Counted from the stretch's first letter, positions 1 to 11,839 are shown. The stretch: 64,000 nucleotides of DNA from Paragorgia papillata (GCA_035771165.1 JAWNZC010000106.1:1807501-1871500); one strand, 5' to 3'. Program-made: numbers and translations. The notes: generated by a model not told the origin, from the sequence alone.

Positions 1-62
1 CCTTCATAATTCAGCCGCTGGCTGCGAGTAAGGATGAGTAGCCCCCAGTCCTTTATCCTTTC
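1..62 (+). mobile_element. 3' tail of a 5S-rRNA-derived SINE (truncated by window edge)
   Basis: The first 60 bases match the 3' ends of the two fuller SINE copies at 14430-14795 (minus strand) and 31931-32700. All share the words 'aattcagc', 'ctggctgc' and 'agtaaggat' in the same order. Only the tail is inside the window; the 5S-like head would lie upstream. Confidence 0.7.
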
Positions 63-285
63 CTTTGTCTGCACACTGACAAATTCGGGCAAGAGTTTTG
101 TATTTGAGATCGCTCCATTTTCTCTCTTTTCCTTCGTTCCTCCCTCCCTCTCTTCACATCCCAAAGCGTTTCCCGCTTTTCTGCCAGAGAGAGAGAGCTA
201 GAGAGAGACTTGTAGCATGTCTACCTTCCACTGCATGTAGTAATTCATGCTTAGAAATAATATAACAACCGTGTTGCTATTATAG

Positions 286-366
286 GCTTGGGGATACGTC
301 AAATGGAGTTGGCACAAGAAGTATCTGACAAAGATACTCATTACGCTACACAAGACTGCTATTCAG
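286..366 (+). CDS. 81-bp phase 1-1 coding exon of a host gene (repeat unit 1)
   Basis: The segment is bounded by an AG acceptor (284-285) and a GT donor (367-368). Read with two leading bases it encodes 26 residues starting LGIRQMELAQE and ending TQDCYS, with no stop. A homologous exon lies at 15459-15542 (FGIRQIEVAQE...VQDHHS): it differs by one in-frame codon, keeps the frame, and also matches in about 25 bases of upstream intron. Both exons start and end in phase 1, so every junction, including that to the terminal exon at 32786, rebuilds a Gly codon. That pattern points to a real coding exon rather than repeat noise. No domain is recognised. The composition (charged, Gln/Tyr-rich, no hydrophobic segment) would suit a cytoplasmic tail or linker, which is inference. 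Upstream exons lie outside the window. Confidence 0.62.
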
Positions 367-550
367 GTTTGTTTTCTAATTTTTGAATACAGTAATACAG
401 TTGAACCCCGAACTCCGCTTTATGGGCACCCGGCGCTTAAGGTGATTCCTCAATAATTCTTTCTGAAATGAAAATTTGTTGAAACTTCCCAGTCTTAAAT
501 TCTTGCATCTACTGCGCATGCGCGAGTAGATACTATGCTGTCGCCCGTGT

Positions 551-652
551 AAGTTAAGTTAAGTTAAGTTAAGTTAAGTTAAGTTAAGTTAAGTTAAGTT
601 AAGTTAAGTTAAGTTAAGTTAAGTTAAGTTAAGTTAAGTTAAGTTAAGTTAA
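551..652. repeat. (AAGTT)n microsatellite, about 20 copies
   Basis: Perfect pentanucleotide array of AAGTT within an intron-like region. Confidence 0.98.
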
Positions 653-1611
653 CAAATGAATGCCTTCGGAGCCAATCAAAACACAGAATAAACGACTGAC
701 TCACGACAAACAACCGAAGCCAAAATACCTACTGTACACCAAGTATTTCACTCAAGTCATTGCTATGACAGCATGAAGCAAGATCAAGGAGCGGGATATT
801 CAACAAGAGAAAGTTTTTTACAAATTTTGTAAGTATTTTAAGTATGAATCGTAGTCAATTCTTAATTGTGATGTACTACGAGACGTTATTGGAATGATGA
901 TAAAAGTTTTTGAAAGCAAATTAATGGTCGTTGCATGGACGATTTCATATTCAGACGATGCAATTTATATGGCCAACATGTCTGATCGAGCTTCGTAAAC
1001 TGACAAGACTGTGCGTTGCTGAACAGAAATGGATGACTTTCTAAGAAAACAAAGTTAGCTTTATGGTAAAGCAACAATGTGTGAAACCTGTCGCAGTCCA
1101 CGAGCGAAATATGGTATTAAATAGCAGTCAAATGTCAGTGACAGGCTATGTTGAGAGCGTGAACTGGCATTAAGTACTATTTAAAACACGTTCTGCGAGT
1201 GTTTTGAATGGCTTAAAAAACGTTCACCATTTGGTGAGTTCGTTGGCGTAGTAATTTTGAAAAATAACGTTGTCTAAGGCGAGAAAATCAAAGCTAAAGT
1301 TTATGTAAATCAGGAGAAAATTTTATCAGATATAAAACCACGATACGGTTATGATTTTTCTTTGTGTTTTCCTCATGAATTATTAATGAGTTTTTTAAGT
1401 CTATATACAGCATAATATGGAGTAAAATTGTATATGATGCAGTTGTCGATGTCATACAAAATCTGTGTCATGAATGTGCAAACATTTATTCTACCTTTTA
1501 CTGCATGTATGCATATGTCTTAAAAAACGTTTAATGTATGGTTGCTCTTAAAAGTTTTGATGACATTGCTGGACATCTTTTTCATTCACTATTATATATT
1601 ACAGCAGTAAT
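653..1611. other. AT-rich non-coding DNA
   Basis: No convincing gene, RNA or terminal-repeat structure was seen here; it would be intronic if the exon pair at 286 and 15459 belongs to one gene. Confidence 0.5.
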
Positions 1612-1619
1612 ACTCGAGA

Positions 1620-2024
1620 TAAGCTTGGGCGGTTTTGATTAAAATAAAAACCGCCAAACCGTCCGACTCTAAACCGGTTAAACCGTAAAACCGGTTTTTC
1701 AAAAGTTCAGAACTAACGCAATTTAAAATTTTTAATAGCGCTGGACGTCATAATTTGGCTGTATAATTATAAATGACTGCATAAATCACGGCAAAATATT
1801 GAACAAAAAACGAACGTTCAGCGAAAACGTTTGCTAACGTTAATTTTATTTTGCTTTTCTCATCTTTAATAGTAACAATTTTAAGAACTAAACAAAATTA
1901 TACATTGTAACATTGTAATAAATAAGGATGATGGTTTTCCAGTTTTTCTAAAAGCTAAACCGAAAAAAACGGTTTAATAATAAAACCGGAAAAAAACGGT
2001 AAACCGGTAAACCGCCCAACCTTA
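1620..2024. mobile_element. 405-bp non-autonomous DNA transposon (hAT-type MITE) with 8-bp TSD
   Basis: Terminal inverted repeats TAAGCTTGGGCGG (left) and its complement with one mismatch (right, CCGCCCAACCTTA) bound the element. The flanks carry an exact 8-bp direct repeat ACTCGAGA at 1612-1619 and 2025-2032. The interior repeats AAACCGGTTT-type words in both orientations. An 8-bp TSD with short TIRs is typical of the hAT superfamily; there is no transposase ORF. Confidence 0.88.
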
Positions 2025-2166
2025 ACTCGAGATACTTGTTATCTCAAGCTATTTCATTTACCTTCTAATTTTTGAATTTGTTATTGTACTAATTTGACCG
2101 TTTGTAATATAATATTTGAACCATGTAAATATAAATACTTAATTATCCTTAAGATTTCAAACTGCT

Positions 2167-2196
2167 CTGATGATGTTGCGCTTTAAGCAACGAAAC
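2167..2196 (+). ncRNA. Hammerhead-like catalytic core (probably degenerate)
   Basis: CTGATGA (2167-2173) is followed by a possible 5-bp stem GTTGC/GCAAC (2175-2179 with 2187-2191) and GAAAC (2192-2196), the order of a hammerhead core. No clear NUH cleavage triplet with a closing stem I is visible, so this may be a dead copy, for example from the end of a Penelope-like element. It is much weaker than the ribozyme at 42514. Confidence 0.35.
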
Positions 2197-2637
2197 GTTA
2201 GCTAATTAAAATATTATCTTTGATGTTATGTCTTGTCTAAGAGTTATTTGCTGGGCACTTACTTTCATTTTCAAATTACCTTCTAACTAGATTACATTAT
2301 TGTTTGACAAATTGTTGTAATGAAGATATTTAAATACTGTATTAGTCAATTAAATCAAATTTTGTGAGTTGTTAGTTATGTTAACTTGATTGGCCTACTT
2401 AAAGCTTTACTACTATACTTTGTGACTATAATTAGAGCACTGCCTCTCACCACTGAGGACCGAAGTAAAGCCCAATTAGCCTTTCTCACGCTATGCGACC
2501 AGGCCTTGTCCGCCATTTTTGGCGTATTGAACCGCGCGGGGCCAGAGGATGACAACAAGACAAAGTAGATTTTGTAATAGGAAAACTATAACGCTTGAGT
2601 TGAATTTTTTGGTGGTTAAAAATATACAAACGCTTCA

Positions 2638-2911
2638 TTTTTGGTTCGTAAAACAGTGAAGTCACCTTGGTCGTGTAGAAATTTTAGCTGCTAACTTTCG
2701 AAATTTAAAAAGAAAACTGGTATTGAAGGTGCGAAGTGCCGTCGTCGAAGACTGGAGGTGAGAATGATTTGTTTATTTTAAAGCACGGTCTTTAAACCTG
2801 AACTGTATCTACTCTGTTGCAACTAAGATCATATAATTTGATCATATGTTATCATGTACCATCGCTTTATCTTAATTCGGGAATAATAAAACACTAGCGC
2901 ATAATATAAAA
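2638..2911 (+). repeat. Left arm of a long inverted repeat pair (partner 12666-12945)
   Basis: About 270 bases here match the reverse complement of 12666-12945 at high identity, with small substitutions. The arms enclose about 10 kb that includes the palindromic arrays and the virus-like ORF fragments. Each arm has a potential splice-donor context (AGGTGAGAATG) near 2756. No flanking target duplication was found. Confidence 0.8.
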
Positions 2912-4064
2912 GCCAACAAAGTTTATATGCATCCTGCTAGGACTGTGGCTATTCAAATCGCCTTTGTTTGTGCACAGCACAACCAATCAAAACTGGGAAA
3001 CCATTTAAATGCACGATTAGCAAAGCCTAAAATAGTTCGATAAATATTTTTTCAAACGTCCATATATAATTGTCAGGACGTTAAAATTTTGAGAGCTTTA
3101 ATACCGCAAATGTTTCGAATATACATCTGGGTCGATGACAAAGAGAACTCTAAAGACTATACTATAGGATCGACCTCAAGGAATAATGACAGGAACTGTA
3201 AAAGATGCTATTTATAAATAACCGCACCAGGGTAGATTCGTTCGATCTTCATAGTGTAGATTCGTTCGATCTTCGTTCTAGTTCCTTGCACAGCGCTAGT
3301 GTTACTCTTGAATTTTGAAAACCATTGGATAGTCCAAAATTCTCAGGAGAGGAGAAATCTTGTTCTAGTGAGTTTAGAAATTCTAATTTGCATTATATTT
3401 GCATTTACAATAAATGTGATTTGTCCAGATACACAAATGCTGCAAGTGTAAAACTTTTCAATTATCAACACTGACACTAGAGCTACATGTATGCAAGGAA
3501 CTAGAATGAGGCCACACTGCAAAACGTTTTAGGGAAAAATATATATAAATTTTTATACCTTTTTCCTATCAAGCCACATTAAACCATTCTCTGCCATTTT
3601 AAATTATTCAGCTATTGTTTCATAAACACACTATTCAAATAAAAATGTACATATACATATATGTAGGACAAAAGAAGAACTTTATTTGTTTGTTTTCTTT
3701 GTTAATATAATAAATGTAAGTTTTTGACACTTACAGGAACTGTATGTACCTTATTATAAAGCATTTTCACCCTGATTTATATTTTCCTGAATCCATTTTA
3801 ACAACATTCTTTATAAAATCAATTTAGGTTCCTATTAAAGAATCCACAGTTACTAGTGAAATGGGAAAATCGTATTAAAAAATTTGATGCTCAAGGGGGA
3901 AATGGACAGCCAGCTCTTCCAACTAACATTTTTTAGATAATTAATGATTACATGTTTACAAATCCAATTCTAAATATCAGAAGTTGTCAGTAGTGATACC
4001 CCCCCCTCCTCCCCACTTTGGAGACCAAAGGGATGCCGCCTCATTAATTATTCAATTTTTATTT
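2912..4064. other. AT-rich non-coding stretch
   Basis: Nothing gene-like recognised. A duplicated phrase 'tagattcgttcgatcttc' occurs near 3233 and 3256. Confidence 0.5.
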
Positions 4065-4320
4065 ATTCAATCTCAGGCTCCTTTGGGACCTCCTAACCCT
4101 AACCTCATTATTTATGCATACGTCGTTCATTCTCAGGCTCCTTTGGGACTCTCTAACCGTAATCTCATTATTTATGCTTACGTCATTAGTTCTCAGGCTC
4201 CTTTGAGACCTCCTAACCCTAATCTCATTAATTATTCATTTTATAGCGGCGCGTTACGTCGTTAATGGCTAACCCTACATACGTCATTAATTCTCAGGCT
4301 CCTTTGGGACGTAGTAACCC
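4065..4320. repeat. 60-bp tandem repeat, about 3-4 copies
   Basis: The word TCTCAGGCTCCTTTG begins at 4071, 4131 and 4191, a period of exactly 60 bases, and recurs diverged near 4293. Because 60 is a multiple of 3, a 93-codon frame stays open through it and gives a repetitive SQAPLG peptide. I treat that as a by-product of the repeat. Confidence 0.9.
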
Positions 4321-5004
4321 TAACTTTTATCCAACCCCCTAGACCCTAGCTTTTATCCAACCCCCGGTCGAATGCGTCATAACCGATAGCTCTCCGACTG
4401 ATTTCCGAAGTTCGCCATTATCAAAAGGCACTGGACTTACTTACAAGTAACAGTAATTAGCTTTTCATTTATACACTTTGCCCTACTGATAGTCAAACAG
4501 TTGTTGGACCTGTAGGTGTACAGAGCATGCGTACAGTAAAATTTAAGAAAATAGACGTTCTTTCCAAGGAACTAAAGAGAAATTGATAGAGACACTTTAT
4601 ATTTTTTATCTGAAACCTTGTTTAGAGGAATATAGAGAGTTTTGAACATTTTAAATGTCTGAATCTGCTGAGATAACTTAACTCGAATATTATCTGAATA
4701 AGCTATGAATATTATATTAGGGTTAGAACCTAACAGAATAAATCATCTTAGAATCATTCCTAACTAAACCTTCGTTTATAAGCGAGGAAATCGTAGGAAG
4801 ATATAATGAAGAATCACTTCGTGATTCCACGCCGTCGCCACTGAAATCGAGAAATTATGCGAAGAAAACTGTTGTGGCTGTAAGATTTATCACCCCAGGC
4901 GAGGTGATTTATCACCCCTAGGAGATTTATCACCCCTAGGCGAGGCGTTAGTGTAACCATGGAGAATGTACAGCGTCGCGTCGTCTCATAAGGCAGAATT
5001 CAAA

Positions 5005-5332
5005 GTAATATACATTATTTGTAAATACTTTATTTAAATTCAGCATAGTACAGAAGATAATGTTTCAACTACGAAACCAAAGAGACAATAATAAATACTC
5101 TCAAGACGCTACAGAGACAATCGTTGAGCCGGTGGAAATTGACGACTCGCCAAATATTCTTTCTATATCTGTTCTGTTTAGCTGTCCATTAAAGTATCTG
5201 TACCAAGTAAACGACACTGGTGTAAAATTTGCGAGTACGAATGTACGATAAAGAATCCTCGGGAGGCTTACGAGGAGTATCTTCTTGAAAAGTCTAAAAA
5301 CTTAACGACGAAAAGCAATCTGAACTAATGCT
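5005..5332 (+). pseudogene. Small broken ORF behind a duplicated leader (virus-like element?)
   Basis: An ATG at 5060 opens a frame beginning MFQLRNQRD that ends at 5251. A second frame, starting around 5228 with a C-x2-C-x3-C pattern (CKICEYEC), continues the acidic and lysine-rich coding character to 5328, which suggests one frameshift near 5220-5230. The roughly 60 bases before the ATG (from about 5005), including the ATG, are repeated almost exactly before a second short ORF at 11712 (MFQRFNS). Two ORFs behind one duplicated leader suggests a shared promoter module, as in multigene virus-like elements. Neither product is recognised. Confidence 0.4.
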
Positions 5333-5609
5333 ATATGTGTTATGAGAACATTATCGAGTTAATCCAAAGTTAAATTATGTTTTAAGTTAAATAAAATTTC
5401 TTGGACTATTTAGTGTGTAAGAAAGATGTGTAATTTTATATGTGTGTAATTTTATCTGAAGAAAAATTAATAAAGACATATGAGCAACATTATAATAATT
5501 ATTTGTAGTTTATTTTTATATTATAACAAATTACAGTGTACATATTGACAGCTAATTATTTACATAAACAAATGTTTTTAAATAAACTGTCCTGCGTTTA
5601 CGGTTTCTT

Positions 5610-5768
5610 CTAGCGCACCCACTTCTTATAAATATCGTTTGTTTCTCTGTTTTCAAAGCACTGCTCGCTCTTTATAGGGAATTTTGATATTTTCCGTTTT
5701 TTGCGTTGTTTATTATTTACGGACTCGCTCTGCTGCTCTCTTAGATAATTATTGAAGTTTGTTGCCAT
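5610..5768 (-). CDS. Small basic ORF, 52 aa, function unknown
   Basis: An ATG at 5768 gives a 52-residue lysine/arginine-rich peptide with a basic cluster (KQRKKRKISK) that could be a nuclear-localisation-like patch. It ends KKWVR. The 5' side abuts the TGTGATCACA palindromic array, so the true N-terminus may be displaced. It could be a remnant of the same virus-like element as the 11.2-12.2 kb ORFs, or chance. Confidence 0.22.
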   Translation of the reverse strand: MATNFNNYLREQQSESVNNKQRKKRKISKFPIKSEQCFENRETNDIYKKWVR

Positions 5769-5794
5769 TTCCTCTTGTCTCCCCTCACAAAAAT

Positions 5795-6130
5795 TCCACA
5801 TGATATCACATGTGGATATTCCACATGTGTTTTTGGAACGTGTGATCACATGTGAATATTCCACATGTGATGTGGAATATTCACATGTGATCACATGTGG
5901 AATATTCACATGTGATCACACGTTCCAAAAACACATGTGGAATATTCACATGTGATCACATGTGGAATATTCACATGTGATCACACGTTCCAAAAACACA
6001 TGTGGAATATCCACATGTGATCACATGTGAAGATTTCACATGTGATCACACGTTCCAAAAACAATCGTTCCAAAAACACGTTCCAAATGGAATATCCACA
6101 TGTGATCACATGCGGAATGTCGACATGCAT
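5795..6130. repeat. Array of palindromic CACATGTGATCACATGTG units (left)
   Basis: Self-complementary units of CACATGTGATCACATGTG type are repeated with spacers such as GGAATATT and CGTTCCAAAAACA. The outer edge reads ACAAAAATTCCACATG, which recurs in inverted orientation at the outer edge of the second array (11156-11172). Confidence 0.9.
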
Positions 6131-6903
6131 GTAGGTAGCACTCCGCATAAAAACGAAACAAACTGCATATAGTTAAATAAATTTTATTATACAAAAATTT
6201 TACAAATCAATAAAATAAAGCTGCTATAATTTTCTTTTCACTAAAATCATATAACTTCTATGATCTTTTAAGCTTTGCATGATGCGAAGTAATCTATTTG
6301 AACTAATTAAAACATTTGTGGGATTCACCATGTACAGTACGTATTTTAGTTGATGTGAGCTTTTGGCCCATTTAGCTCGAGTCATATTAATTCAGCATTT
6401 CTTTTTAAAAAACTGTCCAAAGGTGGACCTGAACTAAACAGTGTGAAAACCCAGAAATAATGCAAATATAGACATGGTGAATTCCAAAAAAGCTTATCTT
6501 AAGTACAAAGATTAAAATATTGTAGTCTATGTAAATAGGTGCATAAATACATGTACCTGGATTTCATTTAGAGTGTTCATTAAAAAATAAGGTACAATAA
6601 TATAGTTCAAAAGATTAAAAAACCATGAACTTGCATTAACCAACCAACATTAATCTACAAGCCTTAAGTGCTTATTATAATCACACAAAAGTGTGTAGAA
6701 CCCCTTGCATTTAATTCAGGCATAATAGGTAACAAAATGAAATAATTTTAGAGTATTGATCTCCTAGTGAATAAGGAAATTATACTTTCTTGCCTCCATG
6801 ATGGAATTAAATGCAGAGTCATTTTTAAAACACCCGATAAAAATTGAAATGCTAGGTTGGGTCTAACCTCATAAATGTCCTATAATATCTACATCTGTTC
6901 CAA
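6131..6903. other. AT-rich non-coding DNA between palindromic arrays
   Basis: No gene or structured repeat recognised. Confidence 0.5.
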
Positions 6904-7010
6904 TTATATTTTTCTTGCCTCCATGGCATTTCTCTCATCTTTACACTTTTGCACCATTGACACCTTGCACAAGGTTGCAGTGCCACTTGGGAACCTTTTA
7001 TGGACTTCAG
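6904..7010 (-). CDS. Candidate terminal coding exon (34 codons), unknown gene
   Basis: On the minus strand an AG acceptor at 7012-7011 is followed by CT and 34 open codons beginning EVHKRFPSGTATLC and ending in TAA at 6904-6906. The peptide has two cysteines (ATLCKVSMVQKCK). A second exon-like block lies 5' on the same strand at 8388-8448: AG acceptor, an open frame with a CQVC pair, and a strong GTAAGC donor. The two phases do not join directly without a stop, so an intermediate exon or a different partner would be needed. No family recognised. Confidence 0.3.
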
Positions 7011-7012
7011 CT

Positions 7013-9419
7013 AAATAGAAAAGAGATACAAACAAATATGATATCAAAATCAACATCCTCTTGGCTTAAATACGTACTGATATTTTAATATTGCTCAAAA
7101 AATTATATTATTATAAATTATACTGTACTTATTATTGTCAGCTCATTACTAGAGATGAGCTATTTAATCGAAAACTAATCTGCAAAGCCATATACATGTA
7201 ATCAGCCAATTTGCAATAATTGGTAATCAGCTGATTATTGTATATAATTAGTACATTAACTCTTTCACACATGGAGCTAATGTGAATCCAAAATATGCAA
7301 TGAATGTGTATAGTATTCACCATGAGCCATTCTCTTTTCACTCTGCTAGCAAAAACCTTGATTTCTGTTTTATTTCAAAAATATTGATTATGATTATTTA
7401 TGCTCCTTGCAATCCCATGACACATTGAAAATAACTGTGCACTAGGGATTGGTAACCAACAACATATCAATAAGCACTACTGTATATGCCAATTAATCAG
7501 CCTATTAATCTGCTTCAGTAATCGACAATTTTTGTAATCACTCATCTCTACTCATTACTTTTATCACTGCTAGTAATAGTACAGTTACTAGAAGTTAATA
7601 TTGCAAGGAATTTTACCAAAATATATAAAGAATAATATAACACAGTGACATAAAGATATGGATTCTATTTGAGTTGTGAAAAGGATAGCAAATTTATTTA
7701 GTGAAATTTGTTTTCATCACCGTGTCATTTTCTTTTTAGAATCTAGATTAAAATTATGCAAAAAGTAGTCAGCAGCAATAAGGATCTGCAGGGTCCAGTT
7801 GTACGAAGCCTGTATAGCGAATAAAATTTAAGTTCACTTGGTCAAAGCATGTATGGCACACTATACCTATCCGCCGGATAAGCTATCCAGGCTTTGTATA
7901 ACCAGGCCCTGTAGGGCAACTTTTATTATTGTATTCTTGGTTTTATTTTTCAATTGCTATTTAAGGGTGAAAAGGTTCTCATACATGTAGATTTTTGAAC
8001 ATAAATTGGAATTCATGACAGCAATACACTTTTATTAATGCCTAAACCAAAATATATTGCTCTGATAAAGTGCCCCTGCTATTTGGGGATTACTGTGAGC
8101 CCCCCTAATCAAGCTGAGCACATGGCAACATTCTGAACAATTTTAATAATTTAGTTTTACTTAATACAATAGTTTAGGCTGCCGAGAAAACTGTGTTGCT
8201 TACAGAACAAATTTATGAGTAGGATCAGGATTAACAGTATTAAACCACTCTCTGAGACATATATACATACATACATCTTACTGTATTTATAAAGCAACGC
8301 AATATGTTAAGAGCTTTCAATTTACTTTTAACTAAAAAGCAATAATAATTTGCACTATTATACACTAACAATATTCACTGTGCTTACCGTTTGCATACTT
8401 GACACGATTTAAATAAGCCTTCCATTCTTACTTTGGGTCGTTTAACTTCTGGATTTCAGAACAAAACCATACTTTCCTTAGTTCCTTGTTTGGGTCATTG
8501 ATAGCGAATTGTCAGGAACAAATTCCTCTGGGCGTCAAGACGCTTGTCTGGTTTAATAGTCGCCATCCAATAAATGAGTACGTAATTCATCGTATAAAAA
8601 AGCTTGAAGCAAACCTACTTCGAATAACTTTTTAGAAAGATATGAACTCCTAGTAAACGTATAAAGCAATGAACTGAATGACACATCAGACATGAGGATA
8701 ATGCCTTCGCTAAATGACGCTAATTGCTTAGACTCAAAGCTGCCGTGGACCCAGTCACGTGGGAGAAACTATTGTCATGCTTTGTAAAAAAACAACGTCA
8801 AAATTATTTTATTGGGAATGCTGCATGGCGAAAATAAGCAAAACAAACTTAATTTTTAATCTTGAGATATTTAAAACAAGAAAATCTTGAGCACATTTGA
8901 GTAGATTAAGCAAATAATATAAATGCTTGTTCGATTACTCGTGAATTCTCACTACCCGGTGTCGTGCAAAACGGAAGTTATGCTCATGTTATGAACCGCG
9001 GGCTCACAAATAAACCATCAACATTCCATCAAGCGATTGATCAGACGAGCTGGAAACAAACACATGAAATCCCTAGCCTTTTTCAAAGATCTTGTCCAGG
9101 AGGACAGATGTTTGACTGCTCTGAAAGTATGGATCCTATACAAGACAAACGTAACCTTTGTTGGTACATCATATTAAATTGAATGTTGGTGCAACATAAT
9201 TAAAGAGAAGTGAAAATAAAGATAAAATATTCAACAAAAATATTTCAATGACTTTGATATTTCATATCAAGATCTTTCTATCAAGGTAATGCAGTCATTT
9301 TATTGATTTCTATTTTTGGTGTTGTAAATGGAGCCTGTTTTGCAATAGATTGTGTTTAGACCTTGGATGGCTTGGAATCAAAATTGTTTTAAATCCATGA
9401 GCTTTAATTGGCACAGTAT
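7013..9419. other. Mostly non-coding, AT-rich
   Basis: Apart from the exon-like block at 8388-8448 on the minus strand, I see no supported gene. A 72-codon frame at 8964-9182 has no recognisable content. Confidence 0.5.
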
Positions 9420-10700
9420 TATGGTAGATTGTGGTAGTACAACCAGCTTTATTCAGAAAATGCAATTATTTGATGTTTAGTTAACCGGTTTCTTTAATCT
9501 GCTGAAAAAATATTGTTCGTAGTTGTTTAGATGCTGTACTGGTGATATACAATATTGATCAGTATTGAAATTCCTGTACAACCCAGCTTTATTCAGGCAA
9601 TGCAATTATTTGATATTTTAATTTAGCTAGTTATGTTACCCATTCCTGCAGAGGCTGGCCTTAACCGGTCCTTTGCTGAAAAAATATGGTTGGTACTGGT
9701 GCTGTACTGGTATACGATATTGTTGGTGTACTGAATATCAGTATTGAAATATCAGTATTGAAATTCCTGTACGACCCAGCTTCATTTAGACAATGCAATT
9801 ATTTGATGTTTAGTTAACCGGTTTCTTTAATCTGCTGAAAAAATATTGTTCGTAGTTGTTTAGATGCTGTACTGGTGATATACAATATTGATCAGTATTG
9901 AAATTCCTGTACAACCAAGCTTTATTCAGGCAATGCAATTATTTGATATTTTAATTTAGTTAGTTATGTTACCCATTCCTGCAGAGGTTGGCCTTAACCG
10001 GTCCTTTGCTGAAAAAATATGGTTGGTACTGGTGCTGTACTGGTATACAATATTGTTGGTGTACTGGATATCAGTATTGAAATATCAGTATTGAAATTCC
10101 TGTACGACCCAGCTTCATTTAGACAATGCAATTATTTGATGTTTAGTTAACCGGTTTCTTTAATCTGCTGAAAAAATATTGTTCGTAGTTGTTTAGATGT
10201 TGTACTGGTGATATACAATATTGATCAGTATTGAAATTCCTGTACAACCAAGCTTTATTCAGGCAATGCAATTATTTGATATTTTAATTTAGTTAGTTAT
10301 GTTACCCATTCCTGCAGAGGTTGGCCTTAACCGGTTCTTTGCTGAAAAAATATGGTTGATACTGGTGCTGTACTGGTATACAATATTGTTGGTGTACTGG
10401 ATATCAGTATTGAAATTCTTGTACGACCCAGCTTCATTTAGACAATGCAATTATTTGATCTTTAGTTAGTTAAGTATACCCATTCCTGCAGGGACTCCTT
10501 AAACGGTCTCTTTAATCTGCTGGAAAAATATGATTGGTAGTGGTTTATACTGTATGCTGTGCTGGTATACAATATTGTACTGGATATCAGTATTGAAATT
10601 CTTGTACGACCCAGCTTCATTCAGACAATGCAATTATTTGATGTTTAGTTACTGTACTTATGTCACCCATTCTTGCAATTTTGTCCCTTTTTTTCTGCTG
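9420..10700. repeat. Higher-order tandem repeat, 333-bp dimeric unit
   Basis: The phrase CAATTATTTGATGTTTAG ends at 9480, 9813 and 10146, an exact 333-bp spacing. Diverged or shortened copies end near 10465 and 10648. Each 333-bp unit holds two related half-units of about 165 bp, both with AATGCAATTATTTGAT and GCTGAAAAAATAT, making a dimeric satellite-like structure. Confidence 0.93.
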
Positions 10701-10904
10701 AAAAAAATTGTCTGACCGTTAGCCAGAATAAAATTATGTTATGGCTGTTAGAGGAAATAACTATAATGTGAGATCTTCCTTACCACGCTTGAGCATAGGG
10801 AGGAAAACCAGATAACTGAACAAATACTTATATGTGATGTGTCCAGTGTATAATTCCATGTAATTTCATCATTTTAGCTATTTTTTTGTGTTTAAAGATA
10901 AATT

Positions 10905-11165
10905 TCACATGTGATCACATGTGAATCTATTTCACATGTTAAACTTCCACATGTGATCACATGTGATCACATGTGAATCTATTTCACATGTTAAACTTCC
11001 ACATGTGATCACATGTGATCACATGTGATCACATGTGAATCTATTTCACATGTGAAACTTCCACATGTGATCACATGTGAATCTATTTCACATGTTAAAC
11101 TTCCACATGTGATCACATGTGATCACATGTGATCACATGTGATCACACGTGTGAAAGCATGTGGA
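10905..11165. repeat. Array of palindromic CACATGTGATCACATGTG units (right)
   Basis: Runs of ACATGTGATCACATGTGA alternate with ATCTATTTCACATGTTAAACTTC. It shares its core palindrome with 5795-6130 and the mirrored edge CATGTGGAATTTTTGT, so the two arrays face each other in inverted orientation 4.8 kb apart. Confidence 0.9.
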
Positions 11166-11211
11166 ATTTTTGTAAGGGTCCTTATAATGCTTTTCAAAGT
11201 TTTCTCCATAT

Positions 11212-11400
11212 TTAGTTCTGTGCTGTCTGCGATAGTTTCTTTACTCTGTAAAGGTACACATATCCAATTTTACTCCATTTTAGCCATTTAGCGCGTTCTT
11301 TGTTATCCATGTGATGTACTTGATCAAGATGATTTGCTAGCCTTGCAAGATTAGTGCTTCCGCAACCGAAGACAGGACAGTTTCTACGTGTGCGACCCAT
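11212..11400 (-). CDS. 62-aa C2H2-finger ORF of a virus-like mobile element
   Basis: Starting at the ATG at 11400, the frame encodes a single C2H2-like finger with the pattern C-x4-C-x12-H-x4-H (CPVFGC ... NHLDQVH). It is followed by a tryptophan/lysine segment (ERAKWLKW). Similar small finger ORFs accompany packaging-ATPase genes in Polinton/adinto-like elements; that link is from memory and positional. Its neighbour on the same strand (11840-12175) is such an ATPase fragment, which supports the assignment. The upstream in-frame codons to 11442 have a different character, and I prefer the internal ATG. Confidence 0.4.
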   Translation of the reverse strand: MGRTRRNCPVFGCGSTNLARLANHLDQVHHMDNKERAKWLKWSKIGYVYLYRVKKLSQTAQN

Positions 11401-11656
11401 GTTTAGTTGTTTACTCGAGCAATGACAGAAAGCATTTGACATTTTTTTTTTGGCATGTTAGATGCTTTTATTAGGCCCGTTTAGGCCCTATTTGGCCTTT
11501 TTTGGCCCGTTTAAGTCTTTTGGCCCGTTCAAAGATACCCCCATCACCTTGGGGCACCCCCAAAGATACTACCAATACCCCTGGGGTGCCCCCAAAGATA
11601 TCCCCACCACCCGCGGTAACTTATACATTTAACCTGTACCAAAGGAATATCAGAAA

Positions 11657-11801
11657 GACATATACATTATTTGTAAATATTTTATTGAACTTCAGCATAG
11701 TACAGAAGATAATGTTTCAACGATTCAACAGTAACTTTAATTCTTATAATTGGTGTCATTCCAATACTATGGTGTTTAGATTGATTGTAGGAGTACACTA
11801 G
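11657..11801 (+). other. Second copy of the duplicated leader plus short ORF start
   Basis: Bases about 11657-11720 repeat 5005-5067, including ATG and the first codons (MFQ). The following frame diverges at once and stops at 11801. It looks like a duplicated promoter/leader attached to a different or eroded reading frame. Confidence 0.5.
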
Positions 11802-11839
11802 TTTTTGTAATACTGGTTTCTTTCATTTGACGAAATCTA

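Noticed and set aside
2386..2568. 60-codon frames on both strands
   Set aside because: Mirror frames on both strands over the same bases, no conserved content; likely repeat sequence.
3984..4265. 93-aa frame with SQAPLG repeats
   Set aside because: Generated by a 60-bp tandem repeat whose length is a multiple of three; no flanking gene structure.
5795..6130. CRISPR-like regular array
   Set aside because: Units are self-complementary and contiguous without unique spacers, and the genome is eukaryotic.
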